DNA of 64,000 bases from Gemmatimonadales bacterium (GCA_009840115.1 VXOJ01000063.1:1-64000); one strand, 5' to 3'; shown: positions 16,508-25,660, numbered from the stretch's first letter. Notes: generated by a model from the letters alone, not told the origin. Made by a program: numbers and translations.

Positions 16508-17977
16508 CTACCGGGGGAGGGGGCGGGTCAGCTTGATGAAGAGCAGGTTCCGGACCCGGCCGCCGCCTACGCGCATCGCCGGGACGGAGCCGTCCGGCGC
16601 GCGTTCGAAGCGCACCTCGCGCATGAACCAGCGGTCCGTGGCGAATTCGTCGCGGGCGCGCGGCTCGAGGGCGATGTCGCCGTGCCGTATGTGGCGCGCG
16701 ACGAGTCCTTCGTCCGTCGCCTCCAGGTGATATAGCGCGTCGACTTCAGGGCTGTAGTAGCTGCCCGCGTACGCGGCCAGCGTCGCCCGGTCGGGGGTCG
16801 GCAACGGGACGGAATCGGCGGCCGGAGACGGCGCATCCTCTTCCTCCTCCGGAGCCGCCTCGGGGAAGACCTCGGCGAGGACGACTTCCGCCACCTGCCG
16901 CGCCCGGCCGCCCGGGTTGCCGTTGGCGACGTTCGAGAGGACGACGACCCCGACGTTCGCCTCGGGATACCAAATCGCCTGCGTCCGGAACCCCGCGTCG
17001 GCGCCCCCGTGCCCCACCGTGCGCAGGCCCCGGTGGTCGCCGATGCTGAGGCCGTGCGCGTAGGGGATCGTATCGCCGCTGTTCAGGACCCCGCGCCTCG
17101 TCATCATCTCCATCACCTCCGGCCCGCCGACCGTCTCGTGCCGGAAGTTGTCGAGCCAGCGGGCGAGGTCGTCCGCCGTCGTGAAGAGGCTCGTCGCCCC
17201 CGCGTTCGCGTAGCTGAGGACCGCCTTCGTGTACTCCGCGCCGTCTTCGTCCCTGGGCGCGGGCCGGTAGGAGTAGGCGCGACCGGGAACGATGTGCTCA
17301 TGGTCGTCGTGGAAGTGGGTTCGGTCCATGCCGAGCGGCCGGAAGATCCTCGCGGCGGTGAACTCGGGGAAGGACCTCCCGCTGACCGCCGCCGCCGTCT
17401 GCCCCAGGAGCGTGTAGCCCATGTTGGAGTAGAGGTACTCCGAGCCGGGCACGAAGTTGAGTTCCCGCTGGCGCGACATGAGGCCGAGGATCTGCTCGGT
17501 CGTGATCACGTCGTCGAGGCGCCAGCCGGAGATCCCGAGAAGCTGCCACTGGTCCCGGATCCCGCTCGTGTGGTGGATCATCTGGCGGACGGTGACCGGG
17601 TGCTCGAACTCGGGGACGAACCCGAGGTGCGCCTGCACGCGGTCGTCCAGCGAGAGCGCCCCCTCGGCCGCGAGCATCGTCACCGCCATGGCCGTGAACT
17701 GCTTCGACACGGAGGCAACGTGGAAGACCGTACTGGGGGTGACGGGGACGCCATGCTCGATCTGCGCGTAGCCGTAGCCGCGCGAGTGAATGATCTCGCC
17801 GTCGCGGATGACCGAGACGGCGGCGCCCGGCGAGCCCGGGCGGTCCAGGTCGGCGAACACGGCGTCGATCCCGCGCGCGAGGTCGGAAGACGGAGCCGGA
17901 TCTCCGGCGCCTCCGCACCCGGCGAGCAGGGCGACGGCGACGAGCGGGAGGAAGGCGGCGGGGGCTACCGGACGCAT
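16508..17977 (-). CDS. Class C beta-lactamase-like serine hydrolase lipoprotein
   Basis: A 489-residue lipoprotein (VAVALLAGCGG lipobox) with a beta-lactamase/penicillin-binding fold. The catalytic S-x-x-K is ASVSKQFTAM, the Y-x-N motif is YSNMGYTLLG, and the third motif is GHGGADAGF. A C-terminal beta-sandwich (about 385-489) follows an acidic linker (APEEEEDAPS). Members include esterases, D-aminopeptidases and beta-lactamases; the motifs do not decide among them. It precedes the exported RidA gene's operon downstream by 16 bp on the same strand. Confidence 0.87.
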   Translation of the reverse strand: MRPVAPAAFLPLVAVALLAGCGGAGDPAPSSDLARGIDAVFADLDRPGSPGAAVSVIRDGEIIHSRGYGYAQIEHGVPVTPSTVFHVASVSKQFTAMAVTMLAAEGALSLDDRVQAHLGFVPEFEHPVTVRQMIHHTSGIRDQWQLLGISGWRLDDVITTEQILGLMSRQRELNFVPGSEYLYSNMGYTLLGQTAAAVSGRSFPEFTAARIFRPLGMDRTHFHDDHEHIVPGRAYSYRPAPRDEDGAEYTKAVLSYANAGATSLFTTADDLARWLDNFRHETVGGPEVMEMMTRRGVLNSGDTIPYAHGLSIGDHRGLRTVGHGGADAGFRTQAIWYPEANVGVVVLSNVANGNPGGRARQVAEVVLAEVFPEAAPEEEEDAPSPAADSVPLPTPDRATLAAYAGSYYSPEVDALYHLEATDEGLVARHIRHGDIALEPRARDEFATDRWFMREVRFERAPDGSVPAMRVGGGRVRNLLFIKLTRPLPR

Positions 17978-17993
17978 GCGGGTGGCCGTGCGA

Positions 17994-18563
17994 TCAGGGA
18001 TCGTGGAGTTCGACCAGCATCTCGATCTCGACCGACTGGTCGCGCGGAAGCGACGCCATCCCCACGGCCGCGCGGGCGTGCTTCGAGATCGCGGGGCCGA
18101 ACACCTGCTCCATGAGGTCGGAGCAGCCGTTGATGACCTGCGAGTGCTGCGTGAAGTCGGGAGGCGTGTTCACCATCCCGAATACGCGCACGATGCGCTT
18201 CACGCGGGAGAGGTCGCCGATTTCCCGCGCGAGCGACGCGAGGAGGCAGACGCCGACCCAGCGGGCGATCTCGTAGCCTTCCTCGACGGTGTGATCGAGA
18301 CCGACCTTCCCCGTGTTGCTCTCGTCGAGGCCGCCGCAGGGACCGTGACCGGCGAGGAAGACGAGATTCCCGGTCGTCACGGCCTTCACGAAGTTGGCGG
18401 TCGGCGCATCCGGAGTCGGGAGTTCGATCCCGAGTTCCGCGAGGCGCTCTTCCGGAGTCTGGGCGGCGGCTCCGCTGGCCAGGGGCAGGAGGACGAAGAA
18501 TCCCGCGAGCACGCCGACGACGGGGCGCGGCGCGTGCCCGGATCGCGACGAGGGCGAAGTCAT
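17994..18563 (-). CDS. Exported RidA-family protein
   Basis: A 189-residue protein: a signal peptide (VVGVLAGFFVLLPLASGAAA) fused to a RidA/YjgF domain (LVFLAGHGPCGG, QVINGCSDLMEQVFG, RAAVGMASLPRDQSVEIEML). The Arg before AVGMASLP matches the position that holds the imine-hydrolysing Arg in RidA. Most RidA proteins are cytoplasmic, so export is unusual; a periplasmic enamine/imine deaminase or binding role is inferred. ATG 18563 overlaps the [2Fe-2S] gene stop as ATGA, so it is coupled to that subunit. Confidence 0.83.
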   Translation of the reverse strand: MTSPSSRSGHAPRPVVGVLAGFFVLLPLASGAAAQTPEERLAELGIELPTPDAPTANFVKAVTTGNLVFLAGHGPCGGLDESNTGKVGLDHTVEEGYEIARWVGVCLLASLAREIGDLSRVKRIVRVFGMVNTPPDFTQHSQVINGCSDLMEQVFGPAISKHARAAVGMASLPRDQSVEIEMLVELHDP

Positions 18564-19084
18564 GCGGTCCCCGCCGGATCGCGCCGCCGGGAGACGATCG
18601 CCTCGGGGGTCTCGCCGGTGCGGATCGCTTCGGCCGCGATGTCCACAGCCTCGAAGATCTTCGTATAGCCCGTGCAGCGGCAGAGATTGCCGGAGAGCGC
18701 CCGCGCGACGTCCTCGCGAGCGGGGTCCGGATCGCGGGCCAGCAGTCCGTGGGCCGAGCAGAGGATGCCCGGTGTGCAGAAGCCGCATTGCGCCCCTCCC
18801 GTGAGATCGAAGGCGTCCTGGAGCGGGTGGGGGCCGGACGCGTCCGCGAGCCCTTCGACGGTCGTGATCTCGTGACCCGTGGCCTCGTGCACCGGCATGA
18901 TGCAGGAGAGCACCGCCTCGCCATCGCGGAGCACCGTGCACGCCCCGCAGTCCCCCTTGTCGCACCCCTGCTTCGATCCGGTGAGGCCCAGCGCGTAGCG
19001 GAGGGTCTCGAGGAGGGTGTAGTGGGACGGTACTCCGACCCGGCGCCGGTCTCCGTTTACCCGCAGTTCCACCACCTTGTGCAT
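18560..19084 (-). CDS. [2Fe-2S] small subunit of a molybdenum hydroxylase
   Basis: A 174-residue iron-sulfur subunit. The plant-type ferredoxin cluster is C-x4-C-x2-C-x11-C (GCDKGDCGACTV ... LSC), and the second cluster is CGFC ... LCRC in the helical domain. The sequence style (LGLTGSKQGCDKGDCGACTV) is that of HcrC/CoxS/XdhC-type small subunits. It has no signal peptide. No large subunit is adjacent; the unpaired HcrA-like subunit at 3127-5541 is the only candidate partner in view. It is coupled to an exported RidA gene. Confidence 0.9.
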   Translation of the reverse strand: MHKVVELRVNGDRRRVGVPSHYTLLETLRYALGLTGSKQGCDKGDCGACTVLRDGEAVLSCIMPVHEATGHEITTVEGLADASGPHPLQDAFDLTGGAQCGFCTPGILCSAHGLLARDPDPAREDVARALSGNLCRCTGYTKIFEAVDIAAEAIRTGETPEAIVSRRRDPAGTA

Positions 19085-19244
19085 GATGACCAAGTTGTTC
19101 GGGGCGCTCACGGGCGGCAACCGAAATCGGGCGGCCGACGAGGTTCGCGAGCGCGGTCCGGGTGCGCATCGTGTGACGAAAGCCCCATGTTCAACCGTCT
19201 GGAGAGAGTCCGCCCGTGTATACCGCCACATGAGGGAACGCACG

Positions 19245-20831
19245 ATGCATCGCCCGCTTCGACGAACTCTGCTTTCGCTCCTGCTCTCCGCTTCGGGAGT
19301 GTACGCGCTCGCCCCCGAAGCCGCGTGGGCGCAGGAGGTCCCGGTGGACCGATGGCTGGTCACGGGCGCGGAGCACGTAGCGGGCGACCACCCGCTTCCC
19401 GTGGCCGGGCCGGACCGGTTCCCGGACCGGAACCTCGAAACCGCCGCGGGCACGTGGTCGCTCTTTCGCCGCGACGGACAGGCGACGCTGGATTTCTCGG
19501 AGTTCTCGGAAGGCGGACAGGCGACGCTCGCCCACGTGTACCTGAAGTCACCGGCGGACGCGAGCGTGCGGCTCGAACTGGGCGTCGAGCCCTGCACGCG
19601 GATCGAGGCGTGGCTGAACGCGCAGTCCATCGCGGACTCCGGAACCGCGCACGAAGTGCGGCTGGCGGCGGGTTGGAACACGCTCCTCGTCGTGCTCGAC
19701 GGCGAACCCGGATGTGAGCGCACCCTCTCCGCGCGGCTCTCCCCGGACACGGGTCCGAACGTGCGGGCGCGCCGCGACGACCGCTCCGGCGACCGGTTGA
19801 CCGTGCAGGCCTCCCGACCTCCCGGCGTGCGGCCGGCCTGGCCCGCGGGCGTCGTGACGGTCTCCACCCCCCGCATCGCGGGGCTCGCCTGGCGCCCGGA
19901 CGACGACGATCTGCAGGCCGCCATCCGCTACGAACTCGCGAGCTGGGGTCGCGAATTCGCAGCCGGCATGGACGGCGCCGGCGCTCCGGGGATCCAGCGT
20001 CCGCTGGTCGGATTCCGGAACCCCTTCGACCTTCCCCCCCGGAGCGGCGGCGCCCCGGGCGAAGCGGGCGAGGCGGGTGAGGGAGATGACGAGACCGGTC
20101 CCACCGACCCGGAGGGAATGCGGGCGCGGATGGTCGCGCAGCTGCTGGGCCGGCCGGAGCCCCGCGCCCCGGCGCCGAGACAGGGCTCCGCGGAGCTGCG
20201 TCTCGCGGACGAGTCGTTCGTCGCCGCGTCCAGCGACCTCGAGCCGGGCGTGCCCGTCTCCTTCGAGGGCGTTCTCCCCTTCCGGAAGCTCCGTGAGGCC
20301 GCGCTGCGCGACGACGGCATGAAGGGCGAGTTCCGATGGGACGGTGGAGACGGAGAGGGCGAGGGGCGCATGCCGGCGGCGCCGGTGCTGAGGGCGCTCC
20401 ACGGCGCGCTGGATCTGGCGCTCGAGGCCGGGACGGACGGCGTGTGGCGCGGCAGGTTGCGGGTTCCGGACGTCCTCGCCGGCTTCACGCTCCGAGGTGA
20501 GGAGGGATCGTGGACCGTCGACGGATCCACGGTGGAGGACCGCCTGCTGTGCGACCCGTGCGAGCGCGGCCGCCGGCTGGAAGTCGAGTTCCGCGGGACC
20601 GCCGGCACCGATTCGCAGCCGCCGCGGGCGCGCATCGAGGGCCTCGGGTTCCCGGACCTGCCCGAAACCGGCGCGCCCTCGGCGGTCGAGTTGCTGCGGG
20701 CGCTGGAAGGGGATAACCGCCGTTACCGCGCTCTCATCGAGCGTCCGTCGCCGGATCCTCCCCTTCCGTCTGCTCAGTCGGTTCGGCCGAATCGACCGTC
20801 GGCGCGGGCTCCGTCGTCGGCGGGGCGATGA
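19245..20831 (+). CDS. Secreted protein of unknown function
   Basis: I do not recognise this 528-residue protein. The ATG at 19245 has GAGGG about nine bases upstream and starts a good signal peptide (TLLSLLLSASGVYALAPEAAWA). The mature part is acidic and Gly/Pro/Arg-rich. Its first 150 residues look like a beta-sandwich (WSLFRRDGQATLDFSEFSEG, HVYLKSPADASVRLELGVEP). A low-complexity Gly/Glu linker comes at about 280-300, and a C-terminal region holds the pair LLCDPCERG. The last 98 bp overlap the convergent tatA gene, which is unusual. Confidence 0.6.
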   Translation: MHRPLRRTLLSLLLSASGVYALAPEAAWAQEVPVDRWLVTGAEHVAGDHPLPVAGPDRFPDRNLETAAGTWSLFRRDGQATLDFSEFSEGGQATLAHVYLKSPADASVRLELGVEPCTRIEAWLNAQSIADSGTAHEVRLAAGWNTLLVVLDGEPGCERTLSARLSPDTGPNVRARRDDRSGDRLTVQASRPPGVRPAWPAGVVTVSTPRIAGLAWRPDDDDLQAAIRYELASWGREFAAGMDGAGAPGIQRPLVGFRNPFDLPPRSGGAPGEAGEAGEGDDETGPTDPEGMRARMVAQLLGRPEPRAPAPRQGSAELRLADESFVAASSDLEPGVPVSFEGVLPFRKLREAALRDDGMKGEFRWDGGDGEGEGRMPAAPVLRALHGALDLALEAGTDGVWRGRLRVPDVLAGFTLRGEEGSWTVDGSTVEDRLLCDPCERGRRLEVEFRGTAGTDSQPPRARIEGLGFPDLPETGAPSAVELLRALEGDNRRYRALIERPSPDPPLPSAQSVRPNRPSARAPSSAGR

Positions 20832-21303
20832 CGGGCTCCGAGGGGGGGTTGGGGCCGAACGTCGGACGCGAGGAATCCGTGGACCAGGGATCGATGAACT
20901 CCTGAGCCGGATCCACCTCATCGCGCGGCGTGGGCGGCTCCTGTTCCTCGACGACCGGATCCGCAACCGCTTCGGGGGCGTCTTCTTCGTCCCCTGTCTC
21001 GTCCGCGTCGGCGGTGGACGCTCCGGCGGCCGCGGCGGTTCCGGCCGCAGTGGCGGTCGCGGTTCCGGCGATCGTCGCGCGGCTCGCGGTCGGCGGTTTC
21101 GGAGGGGCGGGCGGCGACTTCCATTGCGTCTCCCGCCCGGCGGCCTCGAGTTCGCGCTGGATCTCGTTCATCCCCTTCCGGAACTCGCGGATCCCCTTGC
21201 CGATGGTGCGGGTGATCTCCGGGAGGCGGCGGGGCCCGAACACGATGAGCACGAGCATCGCAATGAGGAGGATCTCGCCGATTCCGAACCCGGTCATATT
21301 CAT
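20734..21303 (-). CDS. tatA: Sec-independent protein translocase TatA/TatB-type subunit
   Basis: A 189-residue protein with the diagnostic N terminus FGIGEILLIAMLVLIVFGPRRLPEI: one membrane helix, a hinge FGP, and an amphipathic helix (LPEITRTIGKGIREFRKG). A long Pro/Ala/Thr/Glu-rich tail follows (about 60-189), longer than in typical TatA. It forms the Tat pore for folded proteins. Several likely Tat substrates are in the window: the [2Fe-2S] subunit at 36710 (SRRTFIK) and the epimerase at 42807 (RREFVK). TatA and TatB are hard to tell apart here. Confidence 0.85.
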   Translation of the reverse strand: MNMTGFGIGEILLIAMLVLIVFGPRRLPEITRTIGKGIREFRKGMNEIQRELEAAGRETQWKSPPAPPKPPTASRATIAGTATATAAGTAAAAGASTADADETGDEEDAPEAVADPVVEEQEPPTPRDEVDPAQEFIDPWSTDSSRPTFGPNPPSEPVIAPPTTEPAPTVDSAEPTEQTEGEDPATDAR

Positions 21304-21336
21304 GACGGTGCGATCAACCGGCCGTCCGGGGCGAAC

Positions 21337-21885
21337 TCAGGGCGTCAGCGCCTGCAGCACGTCCTCGCCATAGAACATGCCGATGTACCGCGCCTGCACC
21401 GGCGTGACCCGGCGGACGGCCCAGATCAACTCGACGTGGTTGGGTTCGCGGGGTTCCACCGGGAGCGAGAACCCGCATTCGGCCAGCAGACGGTCCGCCT
21501 TCTTCAGGTTGCACTTGCTGCAGGCCGTGACCACGTTCGACCACCCGTTGTCTCCGCCACGCGAGATCGGAGTCACGTGATCGCGGGTGAGCGACTCGCG
21601 ATATCCCAGCTCCCGCCGGTGACGGCCGCAGTACTGACAGCGATAGGCGTCGCGCGCGAACAGGAAGGTGTTCGTGACCTGGCGGCGGAAACGGCGGGGG
21701 ATCTGGATGAACCGGACGAGGCGGATGACGACGGGCGTATCCATCCGTACGCGCTCGGATCGGATGGGACGTGCCGAATCCACCTCCAGCGCGTCGGCCT
21801 TCCGGTCGATGAGCAGGCGAACGGCGCGCCGGACCGGAATGATCGTCAACGGCTCGTATGAAGCGTTCAGGGCCAGACAGCCCAT
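21337..21885 (-). CDS. HNH endonuclease
   Basis: A 182-residue protein starting MGCLALNASYEPLTIIPVRR, the conserved N terminus of a widespread stand-alone HNH family. The nuclease core has a zinc-type CQYCG, the RDHVTPISRGGDNGWSNVV motif with catalytic His, and CSKCNLKKADR. Function in vivo is unknown; relatives occur as chromosomal housekeeping genes rather than only in mobile elements. ATG 21885 is chosen because the family begins at MGCLALN. It diverges from priA with a 51-bp spacer. Confidence 0.85.
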   Translation of the reverse strand: MGCLALNASYEPLTIIPVRRAVRLLIDRKADALEVDSARPIRSERVRMDTPVVIRLVRFIQIPRRFRRQVTNTFLFARDAYRCQYCGRHRRELGYRESLTRDHVTPISRGGDNGWSNVVTACSKCNLKKADRLLAECGFSLPVEPREPNHVELIWAVRRVTPVQARYIGMFYGEDVLQALTP

Positions 21886-21936
21886 GAGCGACCCCCCATT
21901 GGATGCGGTGCGGAAAACAAGCAATCCGGCTGCGAC

Positions 21937-24267
21937 GTGTCAAGCGAAGGCCCCCGCGTGACGGCGCCGCGGGAGGCGGGCTCCGGCGGCGTGTGCGAGG
22001 TCGCCGTCGCGCGGACGTTCCTCGGCACGCTCGCGTACTCGATCCCCGCCTCGCTCGTCGGCGCCGTGGAGCCGGGCATGCGCGTTCGCGTCCCGCTCGG
22101 CGGCGGGACGGCGGTCGGCATCGTGGACCGCCTCGGGCTGAGGGCCGACCGGGGACGTAAACCGCGATTGCGGGAACTGCGTGGCGTCCTCGACGAAGCG
22201 CCGCTGATCGACCCGCCTCTCCTCGATCTCTGCCGCTGGATCTCGGACTACTACGTGGCGCCCCTCGGCGTGGTCCTGAGAGCGGCCCTCCCCCCGGGGG
22301 CGCTCGGGTCCCGGGCCGGCGGGGGCGGGAGTCCCGGAAGACCGCGCACCGAACGCGTGCTGCGGCTCGTGCGCGAACTGCGAACGCTGAGCGAACGCGA
22401 CCTCGCCTTCGGGCGGGCCAGGCGGCAGCGCGAGTTGTACGAGACGCTCGAATCGGTCGGCGGGCAGGCGAGCGTCGGGCACCTGGTGAAGCAACTCGGC
22501 TTCAGCCGGGGCGTGCTCGACGGACTCGTGGAGCGGCGGCTGGCGGAGTTCTTCGAGCGCGAGGTGGAGCGGGATCCGTTCGCCGGCCCCGTCGAGCCGG
22601 AGGCCCGGTTCACGCTGACGCCGGACCAGGCTCGCGTCGTGGGCGACCTCGAGCGCCTCGACGCGCCGGGGCGCGTCGCGCTCCTGCGCGGCGTGACGGG
22701 CTCGGGCAAGACCGCCGTCTACCTCGAGGTGCTGGAGCGTCTACTCGCACTGGGCCGCTCCGGCATCGTCCTCGTGCCCGAGATCGCGCTCACCCCCCAG
22801 ACGGTGCAGCGCTTCCGGGCCCGCTTCGGCGACGAGGTCACGGTGCTGCATTCGGGGCTCTCGACCGGGGAACGTTTCGACGCCTGGCGAAGCCTCCGCG
22901 AGGGAAGGAAGCGGATCGCGATCGGCCCGCGGTCGGCCGTGTTCGCGCCGGTCCGGAATCTGGGCGCGATCATCGTCGACGAAGAGCACGAGAGCAGCTA
23001 CAAGCAGTCGGACGTCCCGCGCTACCACGCCCGTTCCGTCGCGATCCTGCGCGCGCGCCTGGAAGGGGCTCTGTGTGTGCTCGGGTCCGCGACGCCGGCC
23101 CTCGAGAGCTGGGAGAATGCGCGGACCGGGCGCTACCGCCTGCTCGAACTCGACGAACGGGTGACGGGCCACGGGCTCCCTGCGGTGGAACTCGTCGACC
23201 TGCGCGCCGATGCCGGCGAGGGTCCGGGGGGGGACGCGGAGGACCCCCCTCCGGGCGGCGGACCGCGAGTCTTCTCCAAACGGTTGCGGGAGGCGATCGC
23301 CACGCGTCTGGAACGGGGCGAGCAGACGATCCTCTTCCTCAACCGCCGCGGATACGCCTCCTTCGCGGAGTGCGCGGCCTGCGGTCACGTGTGGAGTTGC
23401 GACGCCTGTTCCGTGACCCTGACGTATCATCGCCGGCGCAGGCAACTCGTGTGTCATCACTGCGGCGCGACGAGCCCGCCACCGTCTGGGTGCGGCGAGT
23501 GCGGCGGCCCGGCGCCGCGCTACGCCGGCATCGGCACCGAACAGGTCGAACGCCGCGTGGGCGAGCTTTTTCCCGAAGCCGGCATCGCCCGCATGGACCT
23601 CGACACCACGGGCTCCAAGTGGGCGCACGTCGAGATTCTGGAGGCGTTCCGCAGGCAGGAGGTCGACATCCTGCTCGGCACGCAGATGATTGCCAAGGGC
23701 CTCGACTTCCCGCAGGTCACGCTCGTGGGAGTGATCAACGCGGATGTCGGTCTCCATCTTCCGGACTTCCGCGCCAGCGAACGCACCTTCCAACTCCTGG
23801 AGCAGGTCGCCGGACGTGCGGGGAGGGGCGAGGAGCCGGGCGAGGTGCTCGTCCAGACCTCGCGCCCGCGGCACTACGCGCTCGCCGCGGCCGCGGAGCA
23901 CGACTATGTCGGTTTCGCGGACCGGGAACTCGGGGACCGGGAGGAACCGGGCTATCCGCCGCACCGCCGGCTCGCGAACCTCGTCATCTCCGGGAAGACG
24001 GAGTCCCGCGTGATCGACGTCGCCGAAGAACTGTCCGAGTGGACGCGGCGGCTGATTCGAGATCGCCGTCTCGCCGGGATCGAGGTCATCGGACCGGCCC
24101 CCTGCCCGATCGACCGACTCCGCGAGCGGTGGAGGTGGCACTTCCTGATCAAGGCGGAGCGCGCCGCGACGCTCGGCGGCGTCCTGCGCTTTCTCGGAGA
24201 GGAGCGGGGCCAGCCCGGTTCGGGCCTCCGCCTCGAGATCGACCGCGATCCCGAGGCGCTGCTGTGA
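21937..24267 (+). CDS. priA: Primosomal replication-restart helicase PriA
   Basis: A 776-residue PriA. The N-terminal 3'-DNA-binding domain (VAVARTFLGTLAYSIPASL, about 20-120) leads to the helicase core: Walker A LLRGVTGSGKTAVYLE, Walker B IIVDEEHESSYKQ and motif III GSATPALES. The zinc region has eight Cys in pairs (CAAC, CDAC, CHHC, CGEC). Motifs V and VI are TQMIAKGLDFP and EQVAGRAGRGEEPG. PriA reloads DnaB at stalled forks. GTG 21937 is used; GTG 21958 is an alternative seven codons downstream. Confidence 0.95.
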   Translation: MSSEGPRVTAPREAGSGGVCEVAVARTFLGTLAYSIPASLVGAVEPGMRVRVPLGGGTAVGIVDRLGLRADRGRKPRLRELRGVLDEAPLIDPPLLDLCRWISDYYVAPLGVVLRAALPPGALGSRAGGGGSPGRPRTERVLRLVRELRTLSERDLAFGRARRQRELYETLESVGGQASVGHLVKQLGFSRGVLDGLVERRLAEFFEREVERDPFAGPVEPEARFTLTPDQARVVGDLERLDAPGRVALLRGVTGSGKTAVYLEVLERLLALGRSGIVLVPEIALTPQTVQRFRARFGDEVTVLHSGLSTGERFDAWRSLREGRKRIAIGPRSAVFAPVRNLGAIIVDEEHESSYKQSDVPRYHARSVAILRARLEGALCVLGSATPALESWENARTGRYRLLELDERVTGHGLPAVELVDLRADAGEGPGGDAEDPPPGGGPRVFSKRLREAIATRLERGEQTILFLNRRGYASFAECAACGHVWSCDACSVTLTYHRRRRQLVCHHCGATSPPPSGCGECGGPAPRYAGIGTEQVERRVGELFPEAGIARMDLDTTGSKWAHVEILEAFRRQEVDILLGTQMIAKGLDFPQVTLVGVINADVGLHLPDFRASERTFQLLEQVAGRAGRGEEPGEVLVQTSRPRHYALAAAAEHDYVGFADRELGDREEPGYPPHRRLANLVISGKTESRVIDVAEELSEWTRRLIRDRRLAGIEVIGPAPCPIDRLRERWRWHFLIKAERAATLGGVLRFLGEERGQPGSGLRLEIDRDPEALL

Positions 24268-24373
24268 CGGGGCCATCGAGCTTCCCGCTTCGCTTGTTGG
24301 GAGGATCGCGCTCCGTCAGGTTGTGCCTCGGGTTCCAGCCCGTTGTCCGTCGGTGCGAAGCGAGGGAGAGGGA

Positions 24374-25660
24374 ATGAGTCGTCACGTTCGGGGCCGTCCG
24401 TTTTACCGCGGGCCGTGGGTCGTCATGGCGATCGGGATCGCGGCGGCGGCCTGCGGGGGGCCATCGCTGCCTCCGATCGCTTCGGCCGAGGCGGCGGCCG
24501 CGTTCGAGGCGTGCCGCGAGTTGGCGTGGGAGGAGAAGCAGGGGTGCTATGAGGCACGGCTTCTCGACGAGCTCGGCGCGGCCGGGGCGGGCGCGGCGCT
24601 GGAGATGCTCGAGTCGCTGGCCGCCGCGGACAGGACAGCTCAGGCACAGGCCCACGTCCTCACTCATGCGATCGGCATCAATGCCTACGGGCCTGGAGAG
24701 ACCTTCACCGATGTCTTCGAGGAGTGCACGGAGGTCTTCCAGTCCGGGTGCTACCACGGCGTCGTCCAGGCCTATTTCATCGCGATGGGCGAACCGAACG
24801 CGGAGATGGTCGCCGGGCTCTGCGCGCCCTATGAAGCGGACCCCGCCGACCGCTGGCTGCTCTTCCAGTGCCTGCACGGGCTCGGACACGGTCTCACGAT
24901 GTACTACGGCCACCACCTTCTCATGGCGCTCGAGGGCTGCGACCTGCTGACGACCGGATGGAACCGGAACTCCTGCTACGGCGGGGCGTTCATGGAGAAC
25001 GTGGTCAACGCGGTCGCGCCTCATCATCCGGCCGCCGCACTGGTGTCCGACGGGACCGCCGCGGAGGACGGAGCGGGCGAAGGGGCCGAGGCCCCGGACC
25101 ACGGCGCGGGCGCGCACGTCCACGGGGCGATGGCGATGGCGGACCCCGTCGAACCCTTCGAGCCGCTGCGCGCCGACGACCCGCACTATCCCTGCTCGAT
25201 TCTGGACGAGAAGTACCTGACCTCCTGTTACCAGATGCAGACTTCCGCCATGCTCTGGCACAACGACGGAGACATCGGGGACGCGGCCGCCGCCTGTGTC
25301 AATGCGCCCGACGCCTGGCGAGACGACTGCTTCGTGAGCCTCGGCCGCGACATCAGCGGCCGCACGCTGCAGGACGAGGACGATGCGCGCCGCGAGTGCC
25401 GGAAGTCGCCGGAGGAGTACCGCGAGTGGTGCTACGTGGGTGTCGTCAGAAACTTCGTGGACGTCACCGCGACGACCGAAGCCGGATTCTCCTTCTGCCA
25501 CACCATCGAAGACCGGGCCAAGCGCCAGTGTCACGAAGCGATGGGAGAGGCGCTGTACTCGCTCTACGCGGACGAGGCCGCGCGGCGCGAGGCGTGCGAG
25601 GCCTCGGAAACGGAGGAACTCGCGCTCGCCTGTCGGCGCGGCGCCCTGGTGACTGGCTAG
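24374..25660 (+). CDS. Lipoprotein with nine CX(7-15)C repeats, unknown function
   Basis: I do not recognise this 428-residue protein. It begins with a lipoprotein signal ending at Cys27 (IAAAAC). The rest contains nine units of a Cys, usually ten residues, a second Cys, then mostly an aromatic residue or His/Leu and a small helix: Cys47/58, 118/126, 150/166, 189/201, 274/285, 308/319, 342/353, 375/386, 408/420. Several units carry His (GCYHGV, CLHGLGHG, VLTHAIG, FCHTIE), and a His-rich linker (PDHGAGAHVHGAM) lies at 241-253. The even pairing suggests disulfide-stapled helical hairpins, or metal or heme binding. GAGGGA precedes ATG 24374. Its stop shares CTAG with the convergent TrpF-like gene. 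Confidence 0.75.
   Translation: MSRHVRGRPFYRGPWVVMAIGIAAAACGGPSLPPIASAEAAAAFEACRELAWEEKQGCYEARLLDELGAAGAGAALEMLESLAAADRTAQAQAHVLTHAIGINAYGPGETFTDVFEECTEVFQSGCYHGVVQAYFIAMGEPNAEMVAGLCAPYEADPADRWLLFQCLHGLGHGLTMYYGHHLLMALEGCDLLTTGWNRNSCYGGAFMENVVNAVAPHHPAAALVSDGTAAEDGAGEGAEAPDHGAGAHVHGAMAMADPVEPFEPLRADDPHYPCSILDEKYLTSCYQMQTSAMLWHNDGDIGDAAAACVNAPDAWRDDCFVSLGRDISGRTLQDEDDARRECRKSPEEYREWCYVGVVRNFVDVTATTEAGFSFCHTIEDRAKRQCHEAMGEALYSLYADEAARREACEASETEELALACRRGALVTG

Noticed and set aside
21915-21943. Promoter of the HNH gene with a perfect TTGACA (21938-21943)
   Set aside because: The -35 is perfect, but at 17-18 bp the -10 is TTGTTT or TGTTTT, too poor to call.
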